Of a stretch of DNA of 64,000 nucleotides, positions 1-8,666 are shown in pieces; position 1 is the stretch's first letter, and every line of letters starts with the position of its first letter. The notes below the pieces were generated by a model, which was not told the origin of the DNA, did no database searches, and saw only the letters and a list, made by a program, of their open reading frames with translations. A program made the position numbers and the translations under genes. This DNA comes from Geomonas agri (GTDB lineage Bacteria; Desulfobacterota; Desulfuromonadia; Geobacterales; Geobacteraceae): contig NZ_JAINZO010000001.1 in assembly GCF_020179605.1 (NCBI RefSeq), forward strand, positions 434,001-498,000. The letters are read 5' to 3'.

Positions 1-20
1 GGGCTAGAAGCTAGGGCTAG

Positions 21-94
21 GGGGGACGTTGCTGAGATTTTGAGATTTGCAGACGCAACGGAGAGAGAAAGTCAAAATCTCAGCAACGTCCCCC
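21..94. repeat. Perfect 23-bp inverted repeat, REP-like element
   Basis: Bases 21-43 begin GGGGGACGTTGCTGAGAT and are the exact reverse complement of 72-94, separated by 28 nt. Near copies of the right arm recur in the same orientation at 61863-61885 and 63633-63655 (two mismatches each). Such hairpin termini are typical of REP/RAYT-type elements, but no transposase lies in the window. The repeat is seen directly; the REP assignment is inference. Confidence 0.75.
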
Positions 95-134
95 GTGGTT
101 CTGTTGGCGTCACCCGGACGCCAGGCCGTTACAC

Positions 135-485
135 TCATGCATCGATCGGTTTGTTAATTTCGTAGCCGTTGTCGCGGAAGGACTGTTTGAGTGAGGAAAG
201 CTGCTCTTCGGTCATTTCAGCCAGGATTTCGTGCATGTCGGCCTTCGTCACGCCCGGCGCACATATCGCCTCTTTGATCCGGTTTTGCAGCGATTGGGGA
301 AGCGCTGGCCTGGCAACAATGCGCCCGATATCACCGGAATCGCAGAGCAGGCGCTGCCGTGCCTCGCAGTCTCTGGTGATGAAAAAGTTGCTGCCATCCT
401 TATACACGAGAAAGTTGTTGCTGCCGCAACCGCTTACTACCAGTGCCAAGACAGTAATGATAAAACCCGGACCTGACCAGCGCAT
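135..485 (-). CDS. Small hypothetical lipoprotein
   Basis: Encodes 116 residues starting with a short charged/hydrophobic signal peptide and a lipobox, VSGC, with the acylated Cys near residue 20, so it should be an envelope lipoprotein. The mature part is polar, with three further cysteines and a helical, charged C-terminal half. I recognise no catalytic motif or family. The start has a good Shine-Dalgarno (GGGAGG about 6 nt upstream). It is a single gene with the REP-like hairpin on its 3' side. Real gene fairly certain; function unknown. Confidence 0.65.
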   Translation of the reverse strand: MRWSGPGFIITVLALVVSGCGSNNFLVYKDGSNFFITRDCEARQRLLCDSGDIGRIVARPALPQSLQNRIKEAICAPGVTKADMHEILAEMTEEQLSSLKQSFRDNGYEINKPIDA

Positions 486-778
486 GGTTTACCTCCCTGT
501 CGAGCTGTACGTTTGCGGTTGCATGTTATCACTGTACGGTGGTTGCACACCTTGTCAACGGGCTGGCTCAATGCACTATGGAGAAGCTAAGAGATCTGCC
601 CTTGAATATGGCAAATAAGTAACATCCCAACCAACCGGTTTGACGCCGACAGCCCAAGAGTGCCGGGCTTGCAGGACAACCGGGCGCCCCGTGGGCAGAC
701 ATGAATGCCAAAAAACGTTTCAATGAATTCTTGAAAACATCGATAGCAATGACTAAATAATCGAGACAGAGGAAGAAA

Positions 779-1144
779 ATGACAATTCGATATCTGCTTT
801 TATGTGTTTGCACCATAATTTTATTGTTTCCATGTTCAGGTGCTGCTTCTGAAAATTACGTTCACGAATGTGATAAGGTTTGCATCCAGGCAGCTGATTT
901 ATTTTGGGACGTATACACGTCATCCACATCAAAAAATAAATCTATAGACAGTGACTCTACTTTTTTATCTAAGTACAATGAAGTTCCAAGAAGTATAGGA
1001 ATTAAAATAATAGATTTTGCTAAACATACTAATGCAAAATATGGCAATCAACTGGTTAATCACAAGGACCAACTCATAGATATAGCTAGAGATAATTGTT
1101 TGAAATCTTGTGAAGACGCAAAAGGTGAGTATGAAAGTGAATAA
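779..1144 (+). CDS. Small AT-rich secreted hypothetical protein
   Basis: Encodes 121 residues with an N-terminal signal peptide (hydrophobic stretch about residues 4-22, likely cleavage after the small residues SGAA). The mature part contains four cysteines in two pairs (HECDKVC near residue 30 and CLKSC near 110), suggesting two disulfides or a helical hairpin. Base composition is clearly more AT-rich than neighbouring genes, which hints at horizontal acquisition. A GAGG-like ribosome site precedes the ATG. No family recognised. Confidence 0.6.
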   Translation: MTIRYLLLCVCTIILLFPCSGAASENYVHECDKVCIQAADLFWDVYTSSTSKNKSIDSDSTFLSKYNEVPRSIGIKIIDFAKHTNAKYGNQLVNHKDQLIDIARDNCLKSCEDAKGEYESE

Positions 1145-1322
1145 TTATTCAAATTTAACCAGGAAATAGGATGCAAGCTGAGGTGGCAGTGGTAAGTTTC
1201 CTAAGTTGTCGGCAGTGACATAGCCCAACCGGTCAACTCCCAGGTCGTAGGCGAGGAACAGACCATGATAAATAGAAAGCACTCCCGTTACAGGGAAAGA
1301 GAACAAGGAAGAGATACCACCG

Positions 1323-1754
1323 ATGCTGAGAGCCCTGTCGCAGTTTTATGAGGCCCTTAATTCAAGGGACATGGAACTGATGTCCCAGAACTGGCTGCAA
1401 GGTGACGAAGCAGCAATGGACAATCCACTCGGTGGGATCAAGAGAGGCTGGGAGGAGATAAGGTCTGTCTACGAGCGGCTCTTTGGGAGCGCTTCCGACT
1501 ATTACTTCGAGTTTTACGACTACACCCTGCACGATGCAGGCGAATTGTTTTACGTTGTCGGCCGTGAACGCGGTACTTTCAAGACCGGGGATATCGTTCT
1601 TGAAATGCGGATTCGCACAAGCAGAATCTTTAGACTGATCAACGGACAATGGCGCCAGGTACACCACCACGGTTCCATCGAAGAACCGGAGTTACTGACC
1701 AGCTATCAGCAGGCTGTGCTTGGAAGAAGGGAGGCGGACCGTGAACACCATTGA
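1323..1754 (+). CDS. SnoaL-like / NTF2-fold protein
   Basis: 143-residue protein with the cone-shaped NTF2/SnoaL-like pattern: an N-terminal helix (LSQFYEALNSRDMELMSQ), a GWEEIRSVYERLF segment, then strands ending in WRQVHHHGS, as in the DUF4440/SnoaL_3 family. Family members are small enzymes or ligand-binding proteins; the substrate cannot be told. The upstream frame closes shortly before this ATG, so 1323 is the only plausible start. Its 3' end overlaps the start of the following methyltransferase gene, implying co-transcription. Confidence 0.75.
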   Translation: MLRALSQFYEALNSRDMELMSQNWLQGDEAAMDNPLGGIKRGWEEIRSVYERLFGSASDYYFEFYDYTLHDAGELFYVVGRERGTFKTGDIVLEMRIRTSRIFRLINGQWRQVHHHGSIEEPELLTSYQQAVLGRREADREHH

Positions 1755-2694
1755 CGCCTTTCTTAGCCGATACCCCTTCATCCTTGGCGAGGGTGCCGTT
1801 ATCGAGCGCCTGCGCCGCATGAAGGGATTGGAGCTTGATCCTTTCGTCGTGAACTCGGCTTTTATCTATGATGATGACAAGCGAAGGGCGCTGGAGGGGA
1901 TCTGCCGGGAGTACCTGGACATCGGCTGCCAAGCCGGGCTGCCTCTCCTCATGTCTACACCGACATGGCGGGCGAGCAGGGAGCGGATCGCCGCGGCCGG
2001 TCTCGATGGCACCGACCTCAACGGCGACAACGCGGCTTTTCTGGAAGGTCTGAGACAGAGCTACCAGGGATATGCCGACAAGATCCTCATCTGCGGGTTG
2101 ATGAGTTGTAAAGGTGACGCGTACCACCCCGACGAGGCTCTCCCGGAAAACCAGGCCGCGGAATATCATGCGTGGCAGGCGGAAAAACTTGCGGCGACGA
2201 AGGTGGACTTTCTCCTGGCGGCCACGCTGCCGGCTCTGAGTGAAGCCACCGGCCTTGCCTTGGCGCTGGCGCAGACGGGAAAACCTTACATCGTGAGTTT
2301 CGTGGTCCGACCGACCGGCACCCTCCTCGATGGCACGCCGCTAAAGGAAGCCATCGCGGCAATCGACGCCGTAGCCAATCCCAAACCGCTCGCGTTCATG
2401 ATCAATTGCACCCATGTCACCTTTGCCAGATCTGCGCTACTGCATGAGACCAATTCGTCTGCAGAAGTGCGCCAGCGAGTCATCGGTCTTCTGGCCAATA
2501 CGGCGGCTCTCAGCCCGGAAGACTTGGACAACAGCTCTGCTCTCGTGGAGGAGGAACCGGATGCATTTGGAATATCCGTGGCCGCCATGGGCACGGAGCT
2601 CGGACTGAAGATCCTTGGCGGGTGCTGCGGAACGGATGGCCGCCATCAGTCTGCACTGGCCACACGACTGCGATCTGCCACGCCTTCCTCCTGA
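1741..2694 (+). CDS. Homocysteine S-methyltransferase family protein
   Basis: About 317-residue single-domain TIM-barrel protein of the zinc-dependent homocysteine S-methyltransferase family (MmuM/BHMT/MetH N-terminal type). The zinc ligands are visible: a Cys in INCTH in the middle and the Cys pair in GGCCGTD near the C terminus. Family members transfer a methyl group from S-methylmethionine, betaine or similar donors to homocysteine or a related thiol; the donor here is unknown. I prefer the GTG at 1741, preceded by GGGAGG at proper spacing, over an in-frame TTG at 1720. It overlaps the SnoaL-like gene by 14 bases. Confidence 0.8.
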   Translation: MNTIDAFLSRYPFILGEGAVIERLRRMKGLELDPFVVNSAFIYDDDKRRALEGICREYLDIGCQAGLPLLMSTPTWRASRERIAAAGLDGTDLNGDNAAFLEGLRQSYQGYADKILICGLMSCKGDAYHPDEALPENQAAEYHAWQAEKLAATKVDFLLAATLPALSEATGLALALAQTGKPYIVSFVVRPTGTLLDGTPLKEAIAAIDAVANPKPLAFMINCTHVTFARSALLHETNSSAEVRQRVIGLLANTAALSPEDLDNSSALVEEEPDAFGISVAAMGTELGLKILGGCCGTDGRHQSALATRLRSATPSS

Positions 2695-2747
2695 TTTCGG
2701 CAGTGACCAGGGGGGGTGGACATTGATACCTACGTGATTTACCTCTT

Positions 2748-3479
2748 TCAGGATTTATTCAAGGCTTTTTTGAAGCACCACCAACCAACAAAAACTACGG
2801 CAACGAACCAAAGGATGCCCGATACATCGTCGTACCATTGATAGGTGCCGCGCCACTGGCTGAGCTGGCGGTATTTCAGCCCCTGGGACATAATCACCAA
2901 TGCCCAAATAGCGAACAAGGTACCGAGCACCGCGAATCCCAGCTGGTGAATAGCCGTTGTTGCAGAAAACCGTTGAGTTGATGCCTCGGAACCGTAAAAG
3001 AGCCCCTTTCTCTTCTTCCAATATATGCAATTGGGCCACAGCCACACTGGGGCGGCTACAATGATGCCATACACTGCTTTTGCCAACAGGTCACCTTCCA
3101 GCGATTTAACGACGGGTGACTGAGCAGATAAAATCGCCTTTATGTACACATAGGCGATCATTATCCAGTTAAGTTGCCATGCCCAACTCTTACGCCCCTG
3201 TAGGCCATAGACCAAGATGATAGCGGTTATCAGCACCGTTCCGGAAAGAACAGCTAGATGCTTTCCTTGCAACGCGCCCACCATTGCTTCGATACCGAGA
3301 CCTGGCAGGACTAAATACGTCCACAGATAGAGCCAGGTGACTCCCAGAGGTTTGTCTGACTCCCTGGCGTGCGTCATGCCGGCCACTGTCCTATAAAGCC
3401 AACTAAACAGTGTCATGACTGGCAACGGCAGTAGAATCAATATGATAAAAAGTGCCCAAGCTACAGGATCTTTGCTCAT
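2748..3479 (-). CDS. Multi-pass membrane protein, possibly DUF2569-like
   Basis: 243 residues with six or more hydrophobic segments, the first directly after MSKDPVAWALF and the last near the C terminus (ILWFVAVVFVGWWCF). A basic YWKKRKGLF motif between helices resembles the YFxKSKR segment of DUF2569 membrane proteins, a weak resemblance only. The longer frame starts at a TTG without a ribosome site; the ATG at 3479 follows a GGAATGAG stretch and is preferred. It converges with the methyltransferase gene. Function unknown. Confidence 0.6.
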   Translation of the reverse strand: MSKDPVAWALFIILILLPLPVMTLFSWLYRTVAGMTHARESDKPLGVTWLYLWTYLVLPGLGIEAMVGALQGKHLAVLSGTVLITAIILVYGLQGRKSWAWQLNWIMIAYVYIKAILSAQSPVVKSLEGDLLAKAVYGIIVAAPVWLWPNCIYWKKRKGLFYGSEASTQRFSATTAIHQLGFAVLGTLFAIWALVIMSQGLKYRQLSQWRGTYQWYDDVSGILWFVAVVFVGWWCFKKALNKS

Positions 3480-3581
3480 GTTCTCATTCCGTCGGCGCAA
3501 ATGTTAGATGGATTCCAACAAAAATATCACGGTATGTTTGTAGCACCAGACATAAAAGAAAAGAGACATAGACGAGGTCAG

Positions 3582-3604
3582 CCAAAATCTGCAAAACGTC
3601 CCCT
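3582..3604 (+). repeat. Degenerate copy of the REP-like repeat
   Basis: This stretch keeps CAAAATCT and AACGTCCCC of the right arm at 72-94 but differs at about 6 of 23 positions, mostly in the middle. It lies in the 290-base gap between the membrane protein and rsgA, where I see nothing else. A decayed copy is plausible but not certain. Confidence 0.35.
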
Positions 3605-3772
3605 GCAACGGATAGTGTCGACTGACTGCGTACCTGCCGGGGCGAGTAAAAGGGGACAGGCTACTTTATCCTCGACCAGTGGCGAAGGGGAGAGCCTAAC
3701 CACGTCCTTGGACTCGGACTGGTAACGCCGCCGGGTAAGGCCACGCCTCTTTGGTTTCTAAAAGGTGAAGAA

Positions 3773-4849
3773 ATGTCGAACCGGCAATCGGAACTGGAAA
3801 AATTGGGGTGGAACGAAAGATTGGAACGGCTCGCGGCACTGCAGGGGCAGTCGATTGACGCGGTGGCACGCGTGGCGGCGGTGGATCGGGATCAGCTCTT
3901 GCTCCTCAACGACAAGGGCGCGTTACGGGCCAAGCTGTCCGGGAGCTACCTGCACCATCACCGGCGGCCGGAAGAGCTGCCGTGCGTGGGAGATTGGGTC
4001 TGCGTCGAGAAGGGCACGAATGACGACTTCGGCCTTATCCACGCCATGCTGGAGCGCAGAACCAGCCTTTGTCGCAGAGCTGTTGGAGGGATCAGCGAAT
4101 CGCAGATGATTGCGGCAAACATCGACTACGTCATCATCGTCCAGTCCTGTCACTTCGATTTCAACCTGAATCGTTTGCAGCGATACCTGGTGATGGTTAC
4201 TGAAGGTGGCGCAACTCCGTTCATCCTTCTCACCAAGACAGACCTGGTTGAACCCGACGTGCTCACAGCCCAGCTTGCGCAGATACGTGCTGCCGGTATC
4301 ACCGCGCCGGTGCTGCCCTTGAGCAATGTTACTGAAGAGGGTATCGATGAGCTGAAGCGGAATTTACTGCCGGGCTTGACCTATTGCCTGGTGGGTTCGT
4401 CTGGGGTCGGCAAAAGCACGATCATCAACGAACTGCTCGGCCGGGGGAGACTGGAAACTCAAGACGTGAGCGCTACCGGCGAAGGAAAACATACGACGGT
4501 GCGCCGGGAACTGATACTCCTCGCCAATGGCGCGTTGGTAATCGACAACCCGGGGATGCGCGAGTTCGGCATGGTAGCCGCTGAAAACGGCATAGGTGGA
4601 AGTTTTATCGACATAAACGTCCTAGCCTCCGGTTGCCGCTACCGCGACTGCACCCACACGAGCGAGCCCGGCTGTGCAGTCCTGGATGCGCTGAGTGCCG
4701 GTGCAATCGATCAAGAGAACTACCAGAACTATTTGAAGCTGAAAGAAGAGGCAGAGTTCTACCAGATGTCACATGCCGAAAAGAGGAAGAAAGATCGGGA
4801 CTTCGGCAAGTTCATCAAATCTGCCAAGAAAGATCTGAGACGAGACTAG
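3773..4849 (+). CDS. rsgA: Small-subunit ribosome biogenesis GTPase RsgA (YjeQ)
   Basis: 358-residue circularly permuted GTPase that acts late in 30S subunit maturation. Visible parts: an N-terminal OB fold (residues about 25-90), the G4 motif TKTDLV before the P-loop GSSGVGKS (about residues 208-215, the permuted order diagnostic of this family), and a C-terminal zinc knuckle with Cys288, Cys293, His295 and Cys301. GDP/GTP cycling is stimulated by the 30S subunit. The ATG follows AAAAGGTGAAGAA. Length and all motifs are normal for the family. Confidence 0.95.
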   Translation: MSNRQSELEKLGWNERLERLAALQGQSIDAVARVAAVDRDQLLLLNDKGALRAKLSGSYLHHHRRPEELPCVGDWVCVEKGTNDDFGLIHAMLERRTSLCRRAVGGISESQMIAANIDYVIIVQSCHFDFNLNRLQRYLVMVTEGGATPFILLTKTDLVEPDVLTAQLAQIRAAGITAPVLPLSNVTEEGIDELKRNLLPGLTYCLVGSSGVGKSTIINELLGRGRLETQDVSATGEGKHTTVRRELILLANGALVIDNPGMREFGMVAAENGIGGSFIDINVLASGCRYRDCTHTSEPGCAVLDALSAGAIDQENYQNYLKLKEEAEFYQMSHAEKRKKDRDFGKFIKSAKKDLRRD

Positions 4850-4866
4850 CAGCGGAGCCGACGTTT

Positions 4867-6588
4867 TCACGTGTGGTGCTGCGGCCCCTGCAGCGTGAAG
4901 TAGAAACAGGCGCCCTTGCCAGGCTCGCCCTCGGCGCGCACCTCGCCGCCGTGCCGGTCGACGATCCTGAACACGGTGGCCAGCCCAACCCCGGTGCCGG
5001 GAAAGTCGCTCGAGGGATGACAGCGCTGGAAAGGCTTGAAGATCTTCTCGGCGTCGCTCATCTCGAAGCCGATGCCGTTGTCACGCACGAAGAACTCGTG
5101 CATCCCGTCGCGCAGCCTCTGCCCGAACTCGATGCGGGTGTGTTCGTTCCTGGAGGTGTACTTCCAGGCGTTGCCCAGCAGGTTCTGCAGGAGCACCCGG
5201 GCAAGATGGGGATCGCACCAGGCCGTCATGCCTGCCTGGTTGTGCCAGTCCAGCGAGCGTTCCACGTCGTACATCCGCAGTTCGGCCATGATGTCCTCCG
5301 CCACGCGCCCCAGGTCCACCTCCTCGCAAGCCAATTCCGTTCTCGTTACCCGGAACAGCACCAGCATCGCCTCGATGAACTGCTCCATGTTTTCGCACCC
5401 GGTATGGATGGCATTGACGAGGCAGTGGCCGGTTTCGTCCAGCAGGTCGCGGTACATCTCGGCAAGGGCCTGGCTGGCCGCGTAAACGGTGGTCAGCGGC
5501 GTGCGCAGGTCGTGCGACAATGAGTAGCTGAAGGCCTCCAGTTCCCGGTTGGTGGCCTGCAGGTCGAGCGTTTGCTGGCGCAGGCTGGCGTTCAACTTCC
5601 GGATCGCCTCCTCCGATTCATGGCGCTCCGAGATGTCCCGCACTACGCAGATGATGCCTCCGTCCTCCAGAAGCGACAGGGATATCTCCTGGGGGAACAG
5701 GGAGCCGTCCTTCTTGAGGCCGGTCGCCTCGCCGCGCCAGCCGTGTCCCTTCCCGAATGCCGCATAGATGAGCGGCTCCAGTCGTAGGCGTTCCTCGTCG
5801 GTGTACAGCGTTTTCCAGGTGTGGCCGAACAGTTCCTGCTGCGACGAATAGCCGTAGATGTCTGCGTGCGCCTTGTTCAGGTACAGGTAATCGCCGGCCG
5901 GGGTCAACAGGGCGATGCCGTCCATGGATGCTTCAATGGCGGCGAACTGCTGCTTCAGCGTGTTCTCTTTGGTCTTGCGCTCGGTGATGTCGTGTACCAC
6001 TTCTATGGCCGCGACGACCTCACCGGTGCCATCCGTCAGTGGGGCGGCTGCCGTTTCGATGTGACGGGTCTGCCCGTCGATGACAAGGGTCGACTCCTGC
6101 CGGTGCGGCAGCCCGTCCTGGAAGCAGTCGCTGACGACGCAACCGATACAGACTGCGTTCCTGCCGTGGTAGGCACTGTAGCAGTGGTGTCCGACGTGCT
6201 CGCCCCTGAACTGCCTGGCCGGCGGGTTCTGGTAGAGGATCCTGAAGTCACGGTCCTGGACCGATACCGCGTCCGGGACACTGGCGAGGATGGCTTCGGT
6301 GCGACTCTTTTCCAGGGCCAGTTTGGCTACGGTATCTTCCAGAGCCAAGGTGGCTTCTTGCACTTTCTTGGACTTGCGCCAGGCACAGGTCATGAAAACC
6401 AGCAGAAACAGGATGGTTTGGAGACGGTAGGTCAGTTCCTGCATCTTGGGGTGCAGAAGCTGCTGAAGGAAATCGCCTTCGTCAAACACCACCCCGTCGA
6501 GCAAGCTGTCCACGAACCACGATGCCACTATCAGGACGCTTCCCGTGGCTATGGAAGACCAACGATCCTTTTGGAGCCGCGACAACAT
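4867..6588 (-). CDS. Membrane PAS-PAS sensor histidine kinase
   Basis: 573 residues. Two N-terminal transmembrane segments (about 15-35 and 55-72) flank a short periplasmic loop. PAS 1 (about 95-205) carries a cysteine cluster CIGCVVSDC; PAS 2 (about 215-330) follows; then a HisKA domain with phospho-acceptor His359 in SLSHDLRTPL and a HATPase domain with NAWKY, DNGIGF and GTGVGLA. No receiver domain is fused, so the partner regulator lies elsewhere. The ATG has an AAGGAG site. It lies downstream of and co-directional with the periplasmic-sensor gene at 6879-8249, which may feed it. The Cys cluster suggests redox or metal sensing (inference). Confidence 0.9.
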   Translation of the reverse strand: MLSRLQKDRWSSIATGSVLIVASWFVDSLLDGVVFDEGDFLQQLLHPKMQELTYRLQTILFLLVFMTCAWRKSKKVQEATLALEDTVAKLALEKSRTEAILASVPDAVSVQDRDFRILYQNPPARQFRGEHVGHHCYSAYHGRNAVCIGCVVSDCFQDGLPHRQESTLVIDGQTRHIETAAAPLTDGTGEVVAAIEVVHDITERKTKENTLKQQFAAIEASMDGIALLTPAGDYLYLNKAHADIYGYSSQQELFGHTWKTLYTDEERLRLEPLIYAAFGKGHGWRGEATGLKKDGSLFPQEISLSLLEDGGIICVVRDISERHESEEAIRKLNASLRQQTLDLQATNRELEAFSYSLSHDLRTPLTTVYAASQALAEMYRDLLDETGHCLVNAIHTGCENMEQFIEAMLVLFRVTRTELACEEVDLGRVAEDIMAELRMYDVERSLDWHNQAGMTAWCDPHLARVLLQNLLGNAWKYTSRNEHTRIEFGQRLRDGMHEFFVRDNGIGFEMSDAEKIFKPFQRCHPSSDFPGTGVGLATVFRIVDRHGGEVRAEGEPGKGACFYFTLQGPQHHT

Positions 6589-6692
6589 AAACTCTCCTTA
6601 TTGCAATTTCGACTGACGTGATGCCAGGTGCATATCAATCCGGTCGCGGTCGCGATTGATGCAATCATCGGCATGCACCGTCTATATCGATT

Positions 6693-6720
6693 CGTATATC
6701 ATATTGAACTACAAGCTCAA
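6693..6720 (-). promoter_or_regulatory. Candidate sigma70 promoter for the PAS kinase
   Basis: On the minus strand TTGAGC (6715-6720) and TATACG (6693-6698) are separated by 16 bases, with 4 of 6 consensus matches each. It lies about 100 bases ahead of the kinase ATG in the 290-base gap after the periplasmic-sensor gene; nothing else was recognised in that gap. Confidence 0.35.
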
Positions 6721-6878
6721 AGTGTTTTCCCGCGGAAGTCGTGCGGTAATCGGGGCGGGCAGACATGCGGCAGCGTCGCAGGAGGAGATGCTCTCCTGGC
6801 GGGCGGTGGGGTACACGTCGTGGCGAGGGGGAGAGGGGAGCCGGTTCAGCGTGCTGACGACCCGGGCAATGGCCGATC

Positions 6879-8249
6879 CTACATCTGCTTGGGCTTTTTG
6901 CCGGAGAAGTTGTCGTCGAAGCAGGAGGGGCAGATGCCGTGACTGAACTGAACCTCGCTGTGCTGGGAGATGTAGGACTCCATCTGCTGCCAGCTCTGTT
7001 CGTCCTTTCTGACCTTCTTGCAGTACATGCAGACGGGAATGATTCCCTCCAGGACCTTTACCTTGGACAGGGCCTGTTCGAGGTCCTGGTTGCGCTGCAC
7101 CAGGGCGTCCCGGTGGATCTGCAGGTTCTCCCGGCTCTTGACGAGCTTGACGAAGCTTATGGTGAGGGCCAGCAGGAGCAGTAACGATATGGCGGACAGG
7201 ATCTCGACCCGGTACGTGAAGAGGTAGCCCGGGGGCTGGTTGACGATGATGCTGTCGGCGGGGAGTTTCCCCTGTGCGATACGGAAGCGCCGCAGTTCGT
7301 TGTAGTCGAACATGTCCTTGTTGGGGCTCGGCGTGACCGGGGGGAGGGCGTCTATGGATTCCCCTTTGAGCACCCGAACTGCCAGCGCCGCCGCTGCGGC
7401 GCCGTGCTCGCGCAGGTTCAACAAGCGCCCGCCGACGATCCCTTTGCCGAGGTTGAATTCCCAGCCGCCGTACACCGGCACCGGACTGACGCTGGAGATC
7501 CGTCTGAGCGCCTCGTTGCTGGAGACCCGGTCGCCATTTCTGTCCTGGACGAAGGACGCGAAATAGACGATGACGCTGCCGGGGCGCAACTGCTCGACCC
7601 GGCTGATGAACTGTTCCAGGCGCAGGCCGGCCCAGTCGGAGAAGGTGGCCTTGTCCTGCAGTCGCTCGGCAGCCTTGCGGAATTCCATGTCGTTCAACTG
7701 CCCGGTCACGGAATCGTCGCGGACGACCACGATGTTTTTCGTCGCGGGATGGAGAGAGAAGATGAGATCGAGCGTGGCCTTGAAGCTGGGGCGCTCGTCG
7801 ATGCCGACTATGCCGCGCTTGCCGGCAAGCCGGGAACGGTCGAACGAGTTGGTGCCGCAGAAAACGACCGGTGTCGTCCCGAACAGGTCGGCCCGGTGCG
7901 CTTCGAGGAGGTTGAAGGCATAGTCGTCGGTGGAGAGGATCAGGTCGAAGTGGCGTTGCTGGTATTTGAACCTGAGCAGGTCGATGAGCTTGGTGTCGAA
8001 TTCCTTGCCGCTGTTGTTTTTGGAGTCCAGGTACTCGATCTGGATCTCGGTTTCCGGCAGTGCCCGCAGCAGCGTTTCCTTGATCCCTTCTACGGCGTCG
8101 TCGGACCCCTTGTACCCGGAATGGTAGGAGTTGAGTACCAGGACCTTCTTCCTGAGTATCTCGGCGCCGTTGCCATCGGTGACCCATCCCAACAGGCAGA
8201 TGCCGACTAGTATCTGCAGCAGGCGGTTCAAGAACCACATCCTGGTCAT
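6879..8249 (-). CDS. Periplasmic ABC-type binding-domain sensor with membrane anchor and cytosolic Cys tail
   Basis: 456 residues: signal peptide/anchor (about 4-24), a periplasmic two-lobed binding domain like the ABC_sub_bind family (VLVLNSYHSGYKGSDD..., about 35-320), one transmembrane helix (about 345-365), a coiled coil, and a cytosolic tail with VCMYCKKVRKD and a later GICPSC, the CxxC...CxxC arrangement often found at the ends of deltaproteobacterial sensors. No ABC permease or ATPase gene is adjacent, so I infer a sensory rather than transport role, possibly with the kinase at 4867-6588. I choose the ATG at 8249 because GGAGAAAGAG lies just ahead; the ATG at 8261 has no ribosome site. 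Confidence 0.75.
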   Translation of the reverse strand: MTRMWFLNRLLQILVGICLLGWVTDGNGAEILRKKVLVLNSYHSGYKGSDDAVEGIKETLLRALPETEIQIEYLDSKNNSGKEFDTKLIDLLRFKYQQRHFDLILSTDDYAFNLLEAHRADLFGTTPVVFCGTNSFDRSRLAGKRGIVGIDERPSFKATLDLIFSLHPATKNIVVVRDDSVTGQLNDMEFRKAAERLQDKATFSDWAGLRLEQFISRVEQLRPGSVIVYFASFVQDRNGDRVSSNEALRRISSVSPVPVYGGWEFNLGKGIVGGRLLNLREHGAAAAALAVRVLKGESIDALPPVTPSPNKDMFDYNELRRFRIAQGKLPADSIIVNQPPGYLFTYRVEILSAISLLLLLALTISFVKLVKSRENLQIHRDALVQRNQDLEQALSKVKVLEGIIPVCMYCKKVRKDEQSWQQMESYISQHSEVQFSHGICPSCFDDNFSGKKPKQM

Positions 8250-8460
8250 CTCTTTCTCCATGCGGGAGCCGAAGTTCGCTTCCCTTTGGTCCTGTTACCG
8301 AAACTGGCCCGTCACATCAAAGATCCGTCCCTCTACTGATACTTTCGGCACAATGGCACTATCCTTGAGCAGAAGATGCCGACATCCTGATGCGCGTTCT
8401 CCCGCGTGACGCCTGACCTGTCACAGCAGACAGCATACAGAACAAATTCCGGCGCATTGA

Positions 8461-8489
8461 TCGATACCAATTAGCGCGCAATGTATAAT
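8461..8489 (+). promoter_or_regulatory. Candidate distal sigma70 promoter
   Basis: TCGATA (8461-8466), a 17-base spacer and a perfect TATAAT (8484-8489). It lies about 180 bases ahead of the adenine deaminase gene, upstream of the stronger promoter at 8539-8566. The gap 8250-8666 otherwise shows only that second promoter and the leader hairpins. Confidence 0.4.
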
Positions 8490-8538
8490 AGTTTAGAATG
8501 CATGTCAAAGGGCAATGAAGGTGGGATGGGGGGGCGTG

Positions 8539-8566
8539 CTGACACCAACGGTTGATCTTTTATAAT
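8539..8566 (+). promoter_or_regulatory. Strong sigma70 promoter for adenine deaminase
   Basis: CTGACA (8539-8544, 5 of 6), a 16-base spacer and TATAAT (8561-8566, 6 of 6). The predicted start near 8573 gives a leader of about 95 bases before the ATG at 8667. Confidence 0.65.
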
Positions 8567-8567
8567 T

Positions 8568-8625
8568 GGACCAGGCGCGAAAGGTGCTGGTCGTCGGGGT
8601 ACAGTTGTGGCAGTATCCCTGGTCC
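8568..8625 (+). promoter_or_regulatory. Competing hairpins in the adenine deaminase leader
   Basis: GGACCAGG (8568-8575) can pair with CCTGGTCC (8618-8625); its inner part GACCAG (8569-8574) can instead pair with CTGGTC (8587-8592). The two structures exclude each other, which is the arrangement seen in attenuators. No known aptamer recognised. The pairings are seen; a regulatory role is inference. Confidence 0.35.
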
Positions 8626-8666
8626 GCGCCTTGAGGCGCACAAACGAGTCACTACTGGAGTAGAGT

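Noticed and set aside
3501..3725. 74-codon plus-strand frame between the membrane protein and rsgA
   Set aside because: No ribosome site or motif, and it runs through the degenerate REP-like copy.
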